Assembly (NCBI GenBank): GCA_030180135.1
Contig: CM058239.1
Location: forward strand, 71,679,823-71,743,822
DNA length: 64,000 nt
DNA from: Orychophragmus violaceus
Lineage: Eukaryota > Streptophyta > Magnoliopsida > Brassicales > Brassicaceae
Reading direction: 5' to 3'
The number at the start of each line of letters is the position of its first letter. Within the stretch, counting starts at the first letter, position 1. The notes below the pieces were generated by a model, which did not search any database, had not been told where the DNA came from, and saw only the letters and a program-made list of their open reading frames with translations. The position numbers and the translations under genes are program-made. Shown piece by piece: positions 9,973 to 21,168 of the stretch.

Positions 9973-11475
9973 TTACATTTCAATGTCTCTAATGCCTACA
10001 GCTTCAGTCAGATACTTGAGCTTAGGCCTTGGGAGTGGCTTTGTCAATGGATCAGCGACATTATCATTTGTCGGAACTCGGCTGATCTTGACTTCCTTTC
10101 TATTAATGATATCACGTATCAAGTGAAATCTTCTTAGTATATGCTTGGATTTCTGGTGTGATCTTGGTTCCTTTGCCTGAGCTATAGCACCATTGTTATC
10201 ACAAAATAGTGCCAGAGGCTCAGCTGCATTCGGTATCACACCTAGTTCAATAATGAACTTTCGTATCCAAACAGCTTCCTTCGCTGCTTCTGAGGCGGCG
10301 ACATATTCAGCTTCTGTAGTGGAATCAGCAACGGTGTCTTGCTTGGAGCTTCTCCAACTAATTGCACCGCCATTCAGACAAAAGATATAACCGGACTGTG
10401 ACCGGAAATCATCTTGGTCTCTCTGGAAACTTGCGTCCGTGAATCCACTTACTTCAAGCACATTACTTCCACCGTACACCAAGAACTTATCCTTAGTATG
10501 TCTTAGATACTTCAGGATATTCTTGACGGCAATCCAGTGGTTTTCACCTGGATTTGACTGGTATCTACTCGTCATGCTCAATGCATAAGCAACATCAGGA
10601 CGAGTACAGATCATGGCATACATGACAGATCCTATTGCAGATGCATAAGGAATATTCTTCATGCGCTCAAGCTCAGCAGCCGTCGTTGGGCTCTGCTTCT
10701 TGCTTAGCGTTGTGCCATGTACCATTGACGTGAAGCCCTTCTTGGAATCTGCCATGCTGAATCTATGCAGGACTTTGTCAATGTATGAATCTTGACACAA
10801 GCCTATCAGCCTTTTAGATCTATCCCGGTAGATCCGGATTCCAAGAACGTATGCGGCTTCACCCATGTCTTTCATAGAAAAACAACTTCCAAGCCAGTCC
10901 TTTACCGACCGCAGCATTGGTACGTCGTTTCCGAGAAGCAGTATGTCATCGACATACAGAATAAGAAATACTATCTTGCTCCCACTAGTCTTCTCATACA
11001 CGCATTGTTCTTCTTCGTTTCTGATGAAGTCAAATTGCTTGATCGCTTCATCAAAACGAAGATTCCAGCTCCTCGATGCTTGCTTCAATCCATAAATGGA
11101 TTTATGAAGCTTGCATACCTTCCCAGCATTCTTTGGATCTATGTAACCGTCAGGTTGTGTCATATACACATCCTCTTCCAGAATTCCATTCAGGAAGGCG
11201 GTTTTCACGTCCATCTGCCAAATTTCATAATCATGAAAAGCTGCAGTTGCTAGTAGAATCCGAATAGATTTCATCATAGCCACTGGGGAATAGGTTTCAT
11301 CATAATCCACACCGTGAACTTGCCTGAAACCTTTTGCCACCAACCTAGCTTTATAAATCTGGACATTTCCATCCACGTCAATCTTCTTCTTGAAGATCCA
11401 TTTGCACTCGATGGCTTTTACACCAGCGGGTAAGTCAACCAACGAAAACACTTGGTTGACCGACATGGAGTCCAT
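9973..11475 (-). CDS. A2 Pol C-terminal part: reverse transcriptase and RNase H, 500 aa
   Basis: Copies element RNA to DNA and removes the RNA strand. RT spans about residues 1-250: CKWIFKKKIDVDGN, the LVAKGFRQ block, WQMDVKTAFLNG, SIYGLKQASRSW and the catalytic YVDDILLLG at about residue 172. An RNase H domain follows (about 330-470), with SSKQDTVADSTTEAEYVA, LFCDNNGAIAQAKEP and a C-terminal NDNVADPLTKPLP. In an intact copia polyprotein this is continuous with integrase. Here it is out of frame with 11478-13922 because about ten codons between GPDS and EMDSM are missing. The listed ATG is internal to the ancestral polyprotein, so independent translation is doubtful. Confidence 0.88.
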   Translation of the reverse strand: MDSMSVNQVFSLVDLPAGVKAIECKWIFKKKIDVDGNVQIYKARLVAKGFRQVHGVDYDETYSPVAMMKSIRILLATAAFHDYEIWQMDVKTAFLNGILEEDVYMTQPDGYIDPKNAGKVCKLHKSIYGLKQASRSWNLRFDEAIKQFDFIRNEEEQCVYEKTSGSKIVFLILYVDDILLLGNDVPMLRSVKDWLGSCFSMKDMGEAAYVLGIRIYRDRSKRLIGLCQDSYIDKVLHRFSMADSKKGFTSMVHGTTLSKKQSPTTAAELERMKNIPYASAIGSVMYAMICTRPDVAYALSMTSRYQSNPGENHWIAVKNILKYLRHTKDKFLVYGGSNVLEVSGFTDASFQRDQDDFRSQSGYIFCLNGGAISWRSSKQDTVADSTTEAEYVAASEAAKEAVWIRKFIIELGVIPNAAEPLALFCDNNGAIAQAKEPRSHQKSKHILRRFHLIRDIINRKEVKISRVPTNDNVADPLTKPLPRPKLKYLTEAVGIRDIEM

Positions 11476-11477
11476 TT

Positions 11478-13922
11478 CTAGGAATCTGGGCCCATCATGG
11501 CTTGATTGAAGTTCGATGGTTCATCACCATCAATGATCAGAAGATCATGACAGTTAGTCACGAGGAATCCTTGATATCTCTCAGGTTCGTGACGGATCCT
11601 CCCGGATCTTCGAACTTCAGGTACCACAGGTTCAGGCTCTACAATTTCTTGTAGGTCCTCCTGCTGCTCTTCCTCATTAGGTTGAGCAGTATCCTGTTCA
11701 TCTTGAATTTCTTCAAGCAGTACCTTACTCCCACTGTTTTTCTTAGAGAGAAACTCCCTCTCAAGAAAATTACAATCCCGGGCAACAAAAATCTTGTTCT
11801 CGGATCGTAGGTAGAAGTAATAAGCCTTGGTCTCCTTCGGATAACCAATGAAGTAGCATTTATCAGACTTTGGTGTAAGCTTGTCAGAGATTAATCTCTT
11901 GACATAGGCTTCACAACCCCAAATTCTAAGATAAGACAGCACTGGAGTTTCTCCAGTCCATAATTCATATGGTGTCTTAGCTACTGCTTTTGATGGCGCT
12001 CTATTTAGAGTGAACACTGCTGTTAGCAGAGCATATCCCCAAAGGGATATTGGAAGGTCTGTGTGACTCATCATAGACCGAACCATATCCAATAAGGTCC
12101 GATTCCTCCTCTCAGACACACCATTCCATTGAGGTGTTCCAGGAGGAGTGAGTTGGGAAACTATCCCACACTCTCTCAGATGATCACTGAATTCTTGGCT
12201 CAAGTATTCTCCTCCTCGGCCGGACCGAAGAGCTTTAATGCTTTTGCCAAGTTGGTTCTGTACTTCATTTTGGAATTCTCTGAATCTCTCAAACGATTCA
12301 GACTTATGTTTCATTAAATAAACATATCCATACCTGCTGAAATCATCAGTGAAGGTAATGAAGTACTGATAGTTTCCTCTTGCATTTGTGGACATTGGGC
12401 CACACACATCAGTGTGTATCAGGCCCAATAAGTCACTGGCCCTCTCGTTAGGTTTATTAAAGGGGGCCCGCGTCATTTTGCCCATCAGACAGGATTCGCA
12501 TTTCTCACATGACTCAAAGTCAAATGAGCCAAGAAGTCCATTCGAATGGAGCCTCTTAATGCGTTTCTCACTGATGTGCCCTAAACGACAATGCCATAGA
12601 AACGTTCGGTTCTCCTCATTAGGTTTGAACCGTTTGGTATTAATGTTATAAATTGGCGCGGATTGATCAAGTATGTAAAGCCCATTCGTAAGAGGGGCAC
12701 AACCATAGAACAAATTATTGCGATTGAAGGAACATAATTTATTCTTAACTGAAAAATCATAACCTTCCAAATCCAATAAAGAAACTGAAATAATATTTCT
12801 GCTTATCGCAGGTACAAAATAGCAGTTATTAAGTTCTAAAACCAATCCCGAAGGTAAAGACAACAAGTATGTGCCTACAGCTAGTGCAGGAACTTTCGCT
12901 CCATTCCCAACTCGTAGCTCCACTTGTCCTTGCTTCAGCCTCCTACTGTTGCTGAGTGCCTGCATATTAGTACAAATATGAGCCCCACAACCAGTATCCA
13001 TAACCCATGAGGTATTATCAGAAGTAGTTGTATTAACTTCTATAACAAAAATACCTGATGAAGAAGTCTCCAGAGTCTTCTTCTTCAATTCCTTTAGACC
13101 TTCCAGGAATTTCTTACATTCTCTCCTCCAATGCCCCGGTTCTTTGCAGAACCTGCAGATGTCAGTAGGCCCAGCCTTGGACTTGGGCTTGGGCTTTGAC
13201 GTGTCCTTGTCCGAGACTTGAACAGCCTTAGCCTTTCCCTTGTCCTTGGCAGAGGATTTCTTAAAGCCCTTGCCCTTTTGCACCATAAGCACGTTGGGGT
13301 CCTTGGCTTTCCTCAAGTTGGGCTCTGCAGTCTTGAGCATTCCGTGAAGCTCAGGCAATGTCTTACTCAAGCCATGCATATTGAAGTTCACGATGAACTG
13401 ATCATAGCTTGCAGGTAAAGACTGCAGAACGATGTCGCAGGCAAGTTCCTGGCTGATAGGGCAGTCGAGTTTCTGAAGATGATCGAGATAACCCATCATC
13501 TTCAAGACATGAGGACTCACTGCCGCATTTGCAGCCATCTTACAGTCTAAGAGGTTCTTAACTGTCTGGAACCTCTCAGTCCTTGCCTGCTCCTGAAAAA
13601 GCGATTTCAGGCTTGCCATTATCTCGATGGGCGACAGCACACTCTCGAACTGCATTTGCAATTCAGGAGTCATGGTTGCCAACATCAGGCAATAGACATC
13701 ATTTTCATCTGACGAATGCTTTTCCCAAGCATTGTGCAGATTCCTGGCGGCATTGTTTGGAGGCCTCTCGGGGAGGGGATCACGAAGGACATATTCCTTC
13801 TTCTCCTGCTTGAGGACCAGCCTCAAGTTCCTTGACCACGTCAGGAAGTTCGTTCCAGTCAGCTTCTCCTTGTCGAGAACAGACCGGATTGAGAATGTGT
13901 TTTGTGTGCTTGTTGTAGTCAT
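11478..13922 (-). CDS. A2 Gag-protease-integrase polyprotein, 814 aa
   Basis: N-terminal two-thirds of a Ty1/copia polyprotein. Gag (UBN2-type) occupies about residues 1-230. The CCHC knuckle CRFCKEPGHWRREC is at about 256-269. The aspartic protease has the active-site motif MDTGCGAH at about 308-315. The GAG-pre-integrase HHCC zinc finger (HCRLGH...CEKCESC) starts near 444. The integrase core has the first Asp in HTDVCGPM (about 503), the second Asp in the FTDDFSRYGY region and the catalytic Glu in GGEYLSQEF (about 571). The C-terminal extension is acidic (EEEQQEDLQE). The frame stops with TAG right after GPDS, caused by a small deletion, so the RT module (9973-11475) would not be made as one polyprotein. 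Otherwise the best-preserved helper candidate in the window. Confidence 0.92.
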   Translation of the reverse strand: MTTTSTQNTFSIRSVLDKEKLTGTNFLTWSRNLRLVLKQEKKEYVLRDPLPERPPNNAARNLHNAWEKHSSDENDVYCLMLATMTPELQMQFESVLSPIEIMASLKSLFQEQARTERFQTVKNLLDCKMAANAAVSPHVLKMMGYLDHLQKLDCPISQELACDIVLQSLPASYDQFIVNFNMHGLSKTLPELHGMLKTAEPNLRKAKDPNVLMVQKGKGFKKSSAKDKGKAKAVQVSDKDTSKPKPKSKAGPTDICRFCKEPGHWRRECKKFLEGLKELKKKTLETSSSGIFVIEVNTTTSDNTSWVMDTGCGAHICTNMQALSNSRRLKQGQVELRVGNGAKVPALAVGTYLLSLPSGLVLELNNCYFVPAISRNIISVSLLDLEGYDFSVKNKLCSFNRNNLFYGCAPLTNGLYILDQSAPIYNINTKRFKPNEENRTFLWHCRLGHISEKRIKRLHSNGLLGSFDFESCEKCESCLMGKMTRAPFNKPNERASDLLGLIHTDVCGPMSTNARGNYQYFITFTDDFSRYGYVYLMKHKSESFERFREFQNEVQNQLGKSIKALRSGRGGEYLSQEFSDHLRECGIVSQLTPPGTPQWNGVSERRNRTLLDMVRSMMSHTDLPISLWGYALLTAVFTLNRAPSKAVAKTPYELWTGETPVLSYLRIWGCEAYVKRLISDKLTPKSDKCYFIGYPKETKAYYFYLRSENKIFVARDCNFLEREFLSKKNSGSKVLLEEIQDEQDTAQPNEEEQQEDLQEIVEPEPVVPEVRRSGRIRHEPERYQGFLVTNCHDLLIIDGDEPSNFNQAMMGPDS

Positions 13923-15440
13923 TGCTGAAATTTAAGATAAAAAGGATTTTAGTTTATATGTTCAATATGAGTAAACTCGCATTATATTCAATAACATTAG
14001 TTACCCTCAAAAGAATATAATGATTCCAAGATCCACATATGACTAAGATCAAAGTGGGCCACTGGCCGTCACCCAACCTTAGCTTATATCGGTAAGCCCT
14101 ATTTCGGCTAATTATATCCGTGATATAACTCTTGGTTGTGAATCTGGGCCCGAGGCCCAATCCACTCTGATGTCTCAAGGCCCGGGACTCCCGATGGCCT
14201 AGTCAAGAAAACCAGACTATACAGTCATGTAATCACTAATGTCTGGGACTCCCAATAACATTAATGAATCACAAACTGTCTTACCCACGCAAAAGATAGA
14301 CACCCTCACACTGTAAGGCCATGTGTACGATTGAATGGGTTTCAACAGCTGACATAGACTGGACAAGACATCCAACGCTTGATATTATTTGAGGTTTATA
14401 GGTTTTTTTAAAATTTCATTCCAAAATAGAAGATTACTATTTTTGGAAACCTACTGTTTTTGGAAACTTTTATAATTGGAAACTTCCTAAATTTGGAAAC
14501 TTTCTAACTATAGAAATTTCCTAAATATCCAAAACATGCAAATCTACAAACTTCTATTCTAAGAAACTTTCTAATTTGAAATTTTTGGAAACTGATTAAT
14601 TTAAAATCAAATTTTAATTATTAAATGAATTTTAAATTAAATCTGAAGAAAAGACTCAAATAATTGGCCCAATTGTTTTAACTTCTTGGCCCAAGGCCCA
14701 AGAATTGGTCTATGTCCAAGACATAACCCAATTGCCCAATTAAATGACATAACCGGTCTGGTTCATTAAAATTGGTCTAACCAAGATTAATTACTACGAT
14801 AACCACAATTGTTAACCGGTTATTTACTAAACCGGATTTTTTCAATTTATTTGGTCCAACCAAATCAAATTAGAAAACCACTGGTTTAGGCACTAAATCC
14901 AATTTTATTTCGACATTGGATTTCTTATCACGGTTTAACCAGATTTAATAAATTTTATTAAGTCTGTAAACCGTGACGATTAGATTTTAATTATATTAAA
15001 CCGAACCAACACAAACCAAAACGAACCGACCGATCACGTTCACGTGAACCGATCACGATCGGGCATGCTTCACGCGATGCGGGACACGATCGGGACGAGA
15101 GGCGGGACGGGACGGGACGGGCGATAGGCGGGTCGAGAGAGGCGGGACACGGGATCGGTCCATCTCTCGCGCCTCAACGCCGATCGGGACGACGACGCGA
15201 CACGATCCGGTCAAGCGATCGGTACGTGCGTCATTCCGATCCGGACGTGCGATCCTCGGACGATCACACTCCGACGCATACCAATCCTTATGGATCGGTC
15301 CATGCGATTTTTAGTTTAGGGTTTTAGGTTTTAATTCTTTTGTTTCTTAAGTGTTTTCTTATCAATTTCAAGCATAGATTGATTCAAACACTTCTAAACA
15401 ACCTAAACATGATTCTAACAAGAAATCCTAATAGAACCAA
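13923..15440 (-). other. A2 untranslated leader
   Basis: Homologous to the A1 leader. It holds a CpG-dense block at about 15010-15300 (GGGACGGGACGGGACGGG-type runs and CGATCG), AACCGG-rich AT segments, GGAAACTTT repeats near 14440-14600, and paired GGGACTCCC boxes at 14184-14192 and 14245-14253 (61 nt apart). No gene. Confidence 0.78.
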
Positions 15441-15455
15441 TGGCTCTGATACCAC
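15441..15455 (-). promoter_or_regulatory. A2 primer binding site
   Basis: TGGCTCTGATACCAC is the reverse complement of GTGGTATCAGAGCCA, complementary to initiator-Met tRNA, and abuts the 5' LTR. Confidence 0.93.
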
Positions 15456-16089
15456 TGAAGGTTTGTTTAGTGTTTGTCCTGGTTTAATTCTGTCAGATTA
15501 AACTCACCTAAACATATTGGATCTAGGTTCTCTTGCAGAATTATAAAGAGATCTCAGTAATACCTTGTTATGCAGCGGAAGAATCAGGTATGAGTCAGAG
15601 ATCAGCAGAACCACCAAGAGGTTGTTCCTCCAAAGGCTCACACACGCACACTACCAGGAGAGAGGCTGCTAGGCCGGCTGGGAGAAGTCGCAGCGAGAGA
15701 GAGAGAGGCGCAGGAGTGTTAGGGAAAAAGAGAGCTAGGTCAAGTTTTAGTCATAAAACCCTTGTCTAGTTCTGTTGGGCTTTTGGGCCCAATTCCCAGT
15801 CTGATTAAATCCCTTAGATTTAATCAGGCCCTTTAATCTCTCTAAGTACAGTAAATGCCTAGCACTTTTACCGTACTTCTGCTGAACCGTTCCCTCATAG
15901 TTTCCTGTCAGCTTAGGCGTGTCACCCATATGGGATCATATAATAAAGGCAATAAATCCAAGACTTATAGATCATGAGCGGACTCTAGCAAGCCATCATG
16001 ACCCCCAGTATTATATGACTTATGTCAGATCATTGACATACTCTTACTTTCTAGAGATAGTACAGAGATTACCGGACATAATTCCAACA
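15456..16089 (-). repeat. A2 5' LTR
   Basis: 634 bp, TGAAGG...CCAACA, followed by TSD ATTAT at 16090-16094. It is nearly identical to 1304-1940, and the inverted repeat with CTGATTAAATC arms recurs at about 15801-15828. Confidence 0.93.
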
Positions 16090-16397
16090 ATTATCTCATA
16101 ACGGCTAGTTTTTCATTCAAAGTAGTGATTTATTTATTTCTTTTCTTTTCCTTGGATAATTGTACATGAGTTCTATATAAACTCATCATCATTCTCATTG
16201 TAACCCATGCTTTCAGTCATAAAAATACAAGAGTATTGTTTTCCTTTCAAATAAATCTGTCTTTGAATCTGTTCTTTGTTCTTTAGGAGTTAAGTTGTGA
16301 GAAGCACTTAGTTTCTACTGAATTTCGTGGTTAGGCTTGTTTGTGTGATTCAAAAAACTTATTCACTCACTGATTGAGAGAGTCAATCCCTTCTATC
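16090..16397 (+). repeat. B 5' LTR, part 2 (between A2 and C)
   Basis: It matches 26781-27087 of the B 3' LTR. A TATA-like CTATATAAAC at 16173-16182 (copy at 26861-26870) sits within ATGAGTT...AACTCAT and is the likely LTR promoter. The segment ends CTTCTATC, where element C is inserted (TSD CTATC, 16393-16397). Confidence 0.9.
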
Positions 16398-17132
16398 TGA
16401 GGGAACTTTGAACCAATTCTACCAGATTCAGAATTGCTGTCAGGTTCCTTAAGCCTAGGATCTCAGGGTTTAAGTAATTGAATCATGAATCTGACCTCGT
16501 GATTACCTGGAGATTGGCAGCGGAAGATGAATCAGGTAAGCCAAGATCAGGAGCGATTCAGATGCCTCGCCTCTATCGTAGTCCACACGCACACAAGTTG
16601 GAATCCGCCGGGATGCTAGCGCCGGGAATCGGATCTCTTGGGATTACTGTGTTTTCTAGAGAAAGAGGATCAATTTTTCTGTCAAGAAAAACTGTCTGCG
16701 ACGGCACACTCTTTTAGGTCGAAATATAAAACTCGTTTATATATTTACCTCGAGGTAAACCGAAACATCAGTTTCAGTTTCGCCCTCGTGTCGACCGACA
16801 CACCTATTGGTGTCGATCGACACGTGTCTTGTATCGATCGATGCACCAAGGGCATCGATCGACACATCTCTTAAAACACTATATCAATGTGTATCCAATA
16901 CACATTGATCGGATCATATGCCAATGATCAATCCCATACCAAGTGTATCCAACTTTCTTAGGTGTATGACCCTGTAGGTTCACACGATGCCAGAAATGAG
17001 TTACAACTCATTTGTCATAAGCGGTTTCTAGCAAAACATTATGACTACCTAGTATCACATGAATTGTCCGATCTCGACAATACAACTATCTCTAGAGTAA
17101 GTACAATGTGATTTCAGGACATAATCCCAACA
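16398..17132 (-). repeat. C 3' LTR with palindrome pairs
   Basis: 735 bp. It carries four 14-bp palindrome-like units at 16788-16801, 16810-16823, about 16831-16844 and 16852-16865 (consensus GTGTCGAYCGACAC, the third degenerate). They form two pairs with 21-22 bp between starts. The ORFs at 16478-16717 and 16638-16874 lie inside the LTR and recur in the other LTR. Confidence 0.92.
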
Positions 17133-17960
17133 ATCTCCCACTTGTACTGGAATCACCTATTCCTATAATCCCTTCGTCTCTATATCTCGATAAGGCATAA
17201 GGCAAGAGACTGTGTCATCCTTATTATAGCCAATATCATGTTCATCGAACTCCTGATCTATACTGATATAACAAACGACTGAAAATCACCTCGTTTGAGC
17301 ACGGCCATGCATTTTCTCAGTATCAAATCTTCGATGGGCCCTGAGATATTTATCTCCCGTTATACAGGAGGGACAAATTCCATCTTGTTCCATCCCTGTT
17401 TCTACACATACTTCATGATACGCATAAGCAATGCCGTTATAGCCGCCAGTTACGGAACGACGTTTGACAAGGTCAAAGCGCACCAATTCATATGCTAGAA
17501 AGCATGATGAACTCAGGTCTAAGGACTATACTCTATAGTCGTAATGAGAAACTCTCATGACACAGATATAACTATCCTGTAGAGTTCTCATTAGCGGGTC
17601 ATGTCCGATCATATGTTCACCAACATATATCTATGTGACTGACTGTGATACTCATATCATTGACTCCATGAAACTTAGTCAACAGTCACCTCACAAGCTA
17701 GTCTCTCGCGGTTGTCAGTGTCCCACTTTGACAATCTCGACTAGGGACAATCATAATTTATGTCATCTTTTACTTATAGGGTTTCATGATCAAGTCCTCA
17801 ACTTGATGACCTATAAAATGAACATAAAATACTTTGGGACCATTACTTAATTATCCAATAATTAAATAATACCGATGTCAGTTTTAACTTACACAAACAT
17901 TGCTATAGCATGTTTATATAAAGATTATAACATAACTAAAATAACTCCCACTAGAATCAA
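17133..17960 (-). other. C 3' non-coding tail
   Basis: Starts (plus strand) with ATCTCCCACTTG, the reverse-complement polypurine tract. It carries the conserved hairpin GACTATACTCTATAGTC at 17524-17540 and is homologous to the A1, A2 and F tails. No gene. Confidence 0.78.
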
Positions 17961-20253
17961 GATCATCTCTTCAGATATCTAATACCTACAGCAAGAAAAT
18001 AAATCTCGTGCTTAGGTTGTGGGAGACTCTGCGGTGTTTCGCTTGAAACAGTTTCAACAAACCACACCGCCATTCAGATAAAAGCATCATTCTACGGTCC
18101 ACTGCTTGGAGCCTTTCCAACAGACAGCACCGCAATTCAGACAAAGAGACATAACCAGGTGGGAACCGGGAATCGTCTTTGTCTGTCTAACTACTTTCAA
18201 CTTGTTCGTCACTTCCTTAGTTCACCACGAAACTATCCTTAGAGTTCCTCAAACACTTGGGATATTTGTGGTAACTGTTCAGTGACTATTACCGGAACTT
18301 ATTGGTATTTTCTCGTCATGCTATATGCGTAAGCTGCATCTAGACGAGCGCAAGATATGGCATTTATGATGGATTCTATTGCTAAAGCATAAGGAATCAC
18401 ACTCATACATACTAGTTCAGCCAGTGTTCAAAAACACTTCATCTTGCTAATATTGTTACTAGCTCAGCCAGTGTCCACGACACTTCATCTTGCTTAGATT
18501 ATTGCCATAAGACCTTTGGTATGAAGCCATTCTTGGAATTAAGCACATAAGAACTGTCCAATACCTTATCAACATAAGGATTTTGACATGATCCAATTAG
18601 CCTTTCTGATCCATTCCAATGGATCCTTATTCCAAGAACTTTTACGGCCTTCTTCCATGTTCATCGTTAAATTTGACTTCCGACCCAAATCTTGACAAGA
18701 CTTTAGCATCAGAACGTCGTTTATGAGATTAAGTATGTTACGTACATACGGTGTGAGAATTGCAATTACGCTCCCACTAGTCTTCTTGTAAACGCATGGT
18801 TTTATTTCTTTATGATCAAGTCAAAACTTTTGACCACATTATCAGAATGTTGATTCCAACTCCAAGATGTTTGCTTCAATCCAGAAATGGATCGGTGAAG
18901 CTAACATGCATACCTAGCCAATTTTTCGGAGTTGGGGCTCACCATCGCTTCTTTGAATCTCGCATGCTCGTCACTTTTCAATGATCAACAGATCACGACA
19001 ATCGACTACGAGAAATCACTCTCGAGTTAGTGACGGATCCTTTCGGATCTGCGAATTTCAGGCTTCACAGGTGTAGGTCCTACAGTACTTTGTAGATCTC
19101 ACTGCTGCTCTCCCTCAACAGGTTGAGCAGCCTCTTGTGTTTATCGAATTTCTTCGATGTGTACCTTTACTCCCACTGTTCCTTTTGAAAGTATGATCTT
19201 TCTCAAAAGACACAGTTCCGAACAACAAAACTTTGTCCTCGGATTGGTTATAAAAGTAGCAAGCCTTGGTTTCCCTAGGACAACCAGCGAGGTAGAACTT
19301 ATCAGATTTGGGTTCAAGCTTATTAGCTACCATCCCCAAATTATCAGAAACAATATTCTTGAAAAACTTTCGGTCCACATCCAATGTGGTGTCTTTTAAT
19401 TGATTCTAATTTAAACCCCTTTTCTGCGCAAAGACAGGCATTTTAGAACGTATTCTTAAATGATTATGGAAGATTCATGTGACTCATCATTAATCGGAGC
19501 ATATCTAATAAGATCCGATTCATTCTGTCAGATGATCACCCAATTCTTGACTCAAGTATTTTCCTTCGCGATTCAATCGAGGATCTCAATACCTCTGTCA
19601 AATCGGTTCTACACTTCATCTTGGAACTCTCAAGGGATTCCTGCGTGTCTCATCAAATGAACACAGCCATACTTATTGATACCATCAATAAGGTAATGAA
19701 GTACATTGCCAAAATGCTCATTGGGCCGCATACATCAGTATGTGTAAAGCCCAATAAGCCTTTGGCCCGTTTCCTTTAGCTCTTCTAAAAGGGCCTTAGT
19801 CATTTGGCCCAGTGAGCAGAATTCATATCTCAAATGATTAATAATTAAATGAGTCCAAAACTATGGAATTTCTGAATCCGCTTCACTCTATATGGTTAAA
19901 CGACTATGCCAAGGAAAAGTCGAGTTCGAGTCATCAGACTTAAACCTTTAGTATTTGTGTTATATTCAAACTCACGCTGGTTTAAGATATAAAACCCATT
20001 CCAAACGGGGTGCTACCATATGATATTTCATTAAGATCTAAAGAACAAAACTTGTCTTTTATCAAAATGAAAAACATCCAAATTCTTACAAGAAATGAAA
20101 GACATCTCTGCACAAGGCAGATACATAGTAGCAATTACTTAATTTCTAAAACCAAGTATGAAAGGCTCCTACAAGTGGAGAATCTCTACGGCTCATGCAG
20201 CAACCATTGCTTCATACTAGACACGCAGTTCCACTTGTTCTTTCTTCAACGTT
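17961..20253 (-). pseudogene. C decayed pol
   Basis: Remnants of copia pol in reverse order on the plus strand: RNase H (about 18000-18350), the RT-RNase H connection (18350-18560), a degenerate RT block (18580-18900), a linker, integrase C-terminus (19115-19384, KSDKFYLAGCPRETKACYFY) and an integrase core (19450-19820). Frameshifts and stops throughout; no domain is intact. Confidence 0.8.
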
Positions 20254-21168
20254 CTACAGTTGCTTAGGCCCTGCATATTTCCAAAATATCAGTACCACAG
20301 CCAGTATCCAATACATACGTAGAACTTGAAGTAATAACACAATACCTGAAGAAGAAGTACCATACATCTCCTTCATCTCTTGTGAATCTTCCAAGAATTT
20401 AATGCAATCTCTCTTCCAATGCCCTGACTCATCACAGTAGAAGCACTTTCTAACACCAGATGGGCCGGACTTAGGCTTATAAGATGACACAGGCTTATCC
20501 TGATTCCAAATCTGGACGGCCCTGCCATCACCCTTGTCTAAACAAGATTTCTCAAATCTTTTACCCTTTATGATGTTTTGCTCTGCTGTTTTGAGCATGC
20601 CATGCAGCTCAGTCAACGTTTTCGTCAAGTTATTCTTGATATAGCTTTTGACAAACTTATCATAACTAGACGGCAGTGACTGCAGAATCATGTCAGTGGC
20701 CAACTCTAAGCTGACAGGACATTCCAGTTTCCCCAGGTTATCAATGTAACCCATCATTTTAATGACATGAGGACTTACTGGAGCATCCTCTGGTAGCTTG
20801 CACCCAGTGAGAGACTTCACCATCTGGAATCTCTCAACTCGTACCAGATCCTGAAACTTCAGTTTTAGGCTGGTGATCACCTCCATTGGCGACTCCACGT
20901 TCTCGTATTGACTCTTCAAGTCCGAGTTCATGGTAGCCAGCATCAGACCACGCACATCTACCACATCAATATAATGCTTATTCCAAGCATTATATACTGC
21001 ACGCGAGCGATTGGTCCCAAGCCTTTCTGGAAGAGCTTTCTCAAGGACATAGTCCTTGCTCTCCTGCTTGAGAATTAATCTCAAATTCCGATACCAATCC
21101 AGGAAGTTGGATCCATTTAACCTGTCCTTCTCAAGGACGGATCGCAACGAGAAAGTAGTCATAGACAT
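20254..21168 (-). CDS. gag: C Gag, 304 aa
   Basis: Ty1/copia Gag protein. The N-terminal capsid-like domain aligns by eye with the A1 and F Gags (LNGSNFLDWYRNLRLILKQ, VSPHVIKMMGYIDNL, LQSLPSSYDKF). A CCHC knuckle, CFYCDESGHWKRDC, lies at about residues 245-258. The last 30 residues are not Gag: a one-base frameshift after SSSGI leads into an alternative frame, and the ancestral frame would run into LDTGCG of protease. The start ATG (MSMTTFSLRS) aligns with related Gags. The ORF is otherwise open, in contrast with the wrecked pol. Confidence 0.88.
   Translation of the reverse strand: MSMTTFSLRSVLEKDRLNGSNFLDWYRNLRLILKQESKDYVLEKALPERLGTNRSRAVYNAWNKHYIDVVDVRGLMLATMNSDLKSQYENVESPMEVITSLKLKFQDLVRVERFQMVKSLTGCKLPEDAPVSPHVIKMMGYIDNLGKLECPVSLELATDMILQSLPSSYDKFVKSYIKNNLTKTLTELHGMLKTAEQNIIKGKRFEKSCLDKGDGRAVQIWNQDKPVSSYKPKSGPSGVRKCFYCDESGHWKRDCIKFLEDSQEMKEMYGTSSSGIVLLLQVLRMYWILAVVLIFWKYAGPKQL

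Larger units (their letters stand above)
1304..16089 (-). mobile_element. Element A2: near-complete autonomous Ty1/copia retrotransposon
   Basis: The LTRs (TGAAGG...CCAACA on the plus strand) lie at 1304-1940 and 15456-16089, and a perfect 5-bp TSD, ATTAT, lies at 1299-1303 and 16090-16094. Element B's 3' LTR near 26775 preserves the empty site. On the minus strand the order is LTR, PBS (15441-15455), leader, gag-protease-integrase (13922-11478), RT-RNase H (11475-9973), 3' tail, then the nested A1 element and the 3' LTR. The LTRs differ at only a handful of positions plus a short GA microsatellite change, so the insertion is young. A1 is nested in the 3' tail and 253 bp of that tail are inverted. 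Confidence 0.93.

Noticed and set aside
10193..11267. Several plus-strand ORFs opposite the A2 RT
   Set aside because: Antisense shadows of the RT-RNase H frame.
1304..16089. Autointegration of a tandem A2-A1 cDNA as the cause of the inverted arrangement
   Set aside because: It would also give an inverted GTTCC/GGAAC pair, but the 3' LTR would then lack a neighbouring polypurine tract at integration. Ordinary nested insertion followed by one LTR-LTR inversion needs fewer steps.
16788..16866. CRISPR-like array of short repeats
   Set aside because: The units are palindromic, variable, paired with 7-8 bp gaps, and in a plant LTR; there are no spacers or cas genes.
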